Assembly: GCA_964627125.1 (NCBI GenBank)
Contig: CAZVJQ010000025.1
Span: 1-24,416 of the forward strand
DNA length: 24,416 bases
Source: Fastidiosipila sp964627125
GTDB taxonomy: Bacteria > Bacillota > Clostridia > Saccharofermentanales > Fastidiosipilaceae
Direction of reading: 5' to 3'
Of this stretch, positions 24,148 to 24,416 are shown in pieces. A program made the position numbers and the translations under genes. How positions within the stretch are numbered: the first letter of the stretch is position 1; every line of letters starts with the position of its first letter. The notes below the pieces were generated by a model. The model did no database searches. It was not told where the DNA came from and saw only the letters and a program-made list of their open reading frames with translations.

Positions 24148-24416
24148 TAATTCTCCTTCGTTTTTCTCTTAACGTAAATTCTTGTTACAAGTAGTATTGT
24201 AGCAAAACTCATTGCAAGTATAGCTATTAAGAGACCTGTTTCTGATTCTCCTGTTGCAGCAATGCTCTCGCTACTTATACCTGTTGTGCTGTTATTAGTT
24301 TCTGATGTTGTATCTACAGCTGCCTTTGTAGATGTTGTAGATTCTACAGTGCTTGTTGTTTGAGTTACTGTTGTAGTCGCTTCAGTTTCCTCTGTGCTTA
24401 CTTCTGTAACTGTTGT
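24147..24416 (-). CDS. C-terminal end of a Thr/Ser-rich surface protein (partial)
   Basis: Only the last 89 residues are inside the window; the 5' end runs off the right edge. The visible part is a Thr/Ser/Glu-rich stalk, followed by SIAATGESE, a hydrophobic segment (GLLIAILAMSFATILLV) and a basic tail (RIYVKRKTKEN). This is the layout of a Gram-positive cell-wall or membrane-anchored surface protein. AATGE resembles the end of an LPXTG sorting signal but lacks the Leu-Pro. The stop overlaps the EcfT start by one base (TAATG), placing it in the ECF operon. By analogy with clostridial ECF cassettes that carry a DUF4430 (transcobalamin-C-like) protein it could be an extracellular substrate-capturing protein; that is inference. 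Confidence 0.7.
   Translation of the reverse strand, partial: TTVTEVSTEETEATTTVTQTTSTVESTTSTKAAVDTTSETNNSTTGISSESIAATGESETGLLIAILAMSFATILLVTRIYVKRKTKEN

Noticed and set aside
1..24416. tRNA, rRNA, insertion sequences or prophage genes
   Set aside because: I saw no cloverleaf with CCA-type acceptor ends, no rRNA motifs, and no transposase or integrase; every sizeable gene is chromosomal in character.

Overview
The window is chromosomal DNA from an AT-rich, Gram-positive-type bacterium, most likely a member of the Clostridia (Bacillota). The evidence is a dnaA-dnaN-recF-remB-like-gyrB block, a Spo0J-type ParB with a classic parS, a Rex-family regulator, group II ECF transporter genes, strong GGAGG-type ribosome binding sites and very low GC. 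I cannot name the genus.

Layout. 25-1638 (-) is a CNNM/CBS/CorC-type membrane transporter-like protein with a long structured-looking leader. 1639-2387 has no gene. 2388-2786 (-) is a small two-helix membrane protein, divergent from a LbH O-acetyltransferase (2944-3510, +). 3823-4389 (+) encodes an HTH plus coiled-coil protein resembling RacA or the plasmid DUF536 group. It is flanked on both sides by noncoding DNA packed with TTACCAA/TTGGTAA-like boxes. 4791-5615 (-) is parB, with parS in its own promoter. gyrB, remB-like, recF, dnaN and dnaA follow, all on the minus strand, with a DnaA-box cluster (probable oriC) between dnaN and dnaA. To the right are a zinc-dependent phospholipase C-like gene (+), a Rex homologue with a broken dinucleotide-binding motif (-), and a dGTPase gene (+). 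A long minus-strand block ends the window: an ECF transporter (EcfT, fused EcfA, S component) preceded by the 3' end of a Thr-rich membrane-anchored protein, then MoxR, DUF58 and a TgpA-like transglutaminase.

How the genes work together. The left and central part is an origin/segregation region: initiation (DnaA), the clamp (DnaN), gyrase, RecF and the ParB-parS centromere. The HTH coiled-coil protein between the acetyltransferase and parB is the best candidate for an undescribed component. A recurring 7-bp box of the form TTRNCAA (or its complement TTGNYAA) recurs at about 11-bp or 22-23-bp spacing in several noncoding stretches of this region, including a degenerate 30-bp direct repeat and the promoter of this gene. 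This looks like an array for a cooperatively binding protein, but the box counts are by eye and the link to the protein is inference. On the right, MoxR/DUF58/transglutaminase is a known envelope-associated trio, and the ECF cassette is a vitamin or cofactor importer of unknown substrate.
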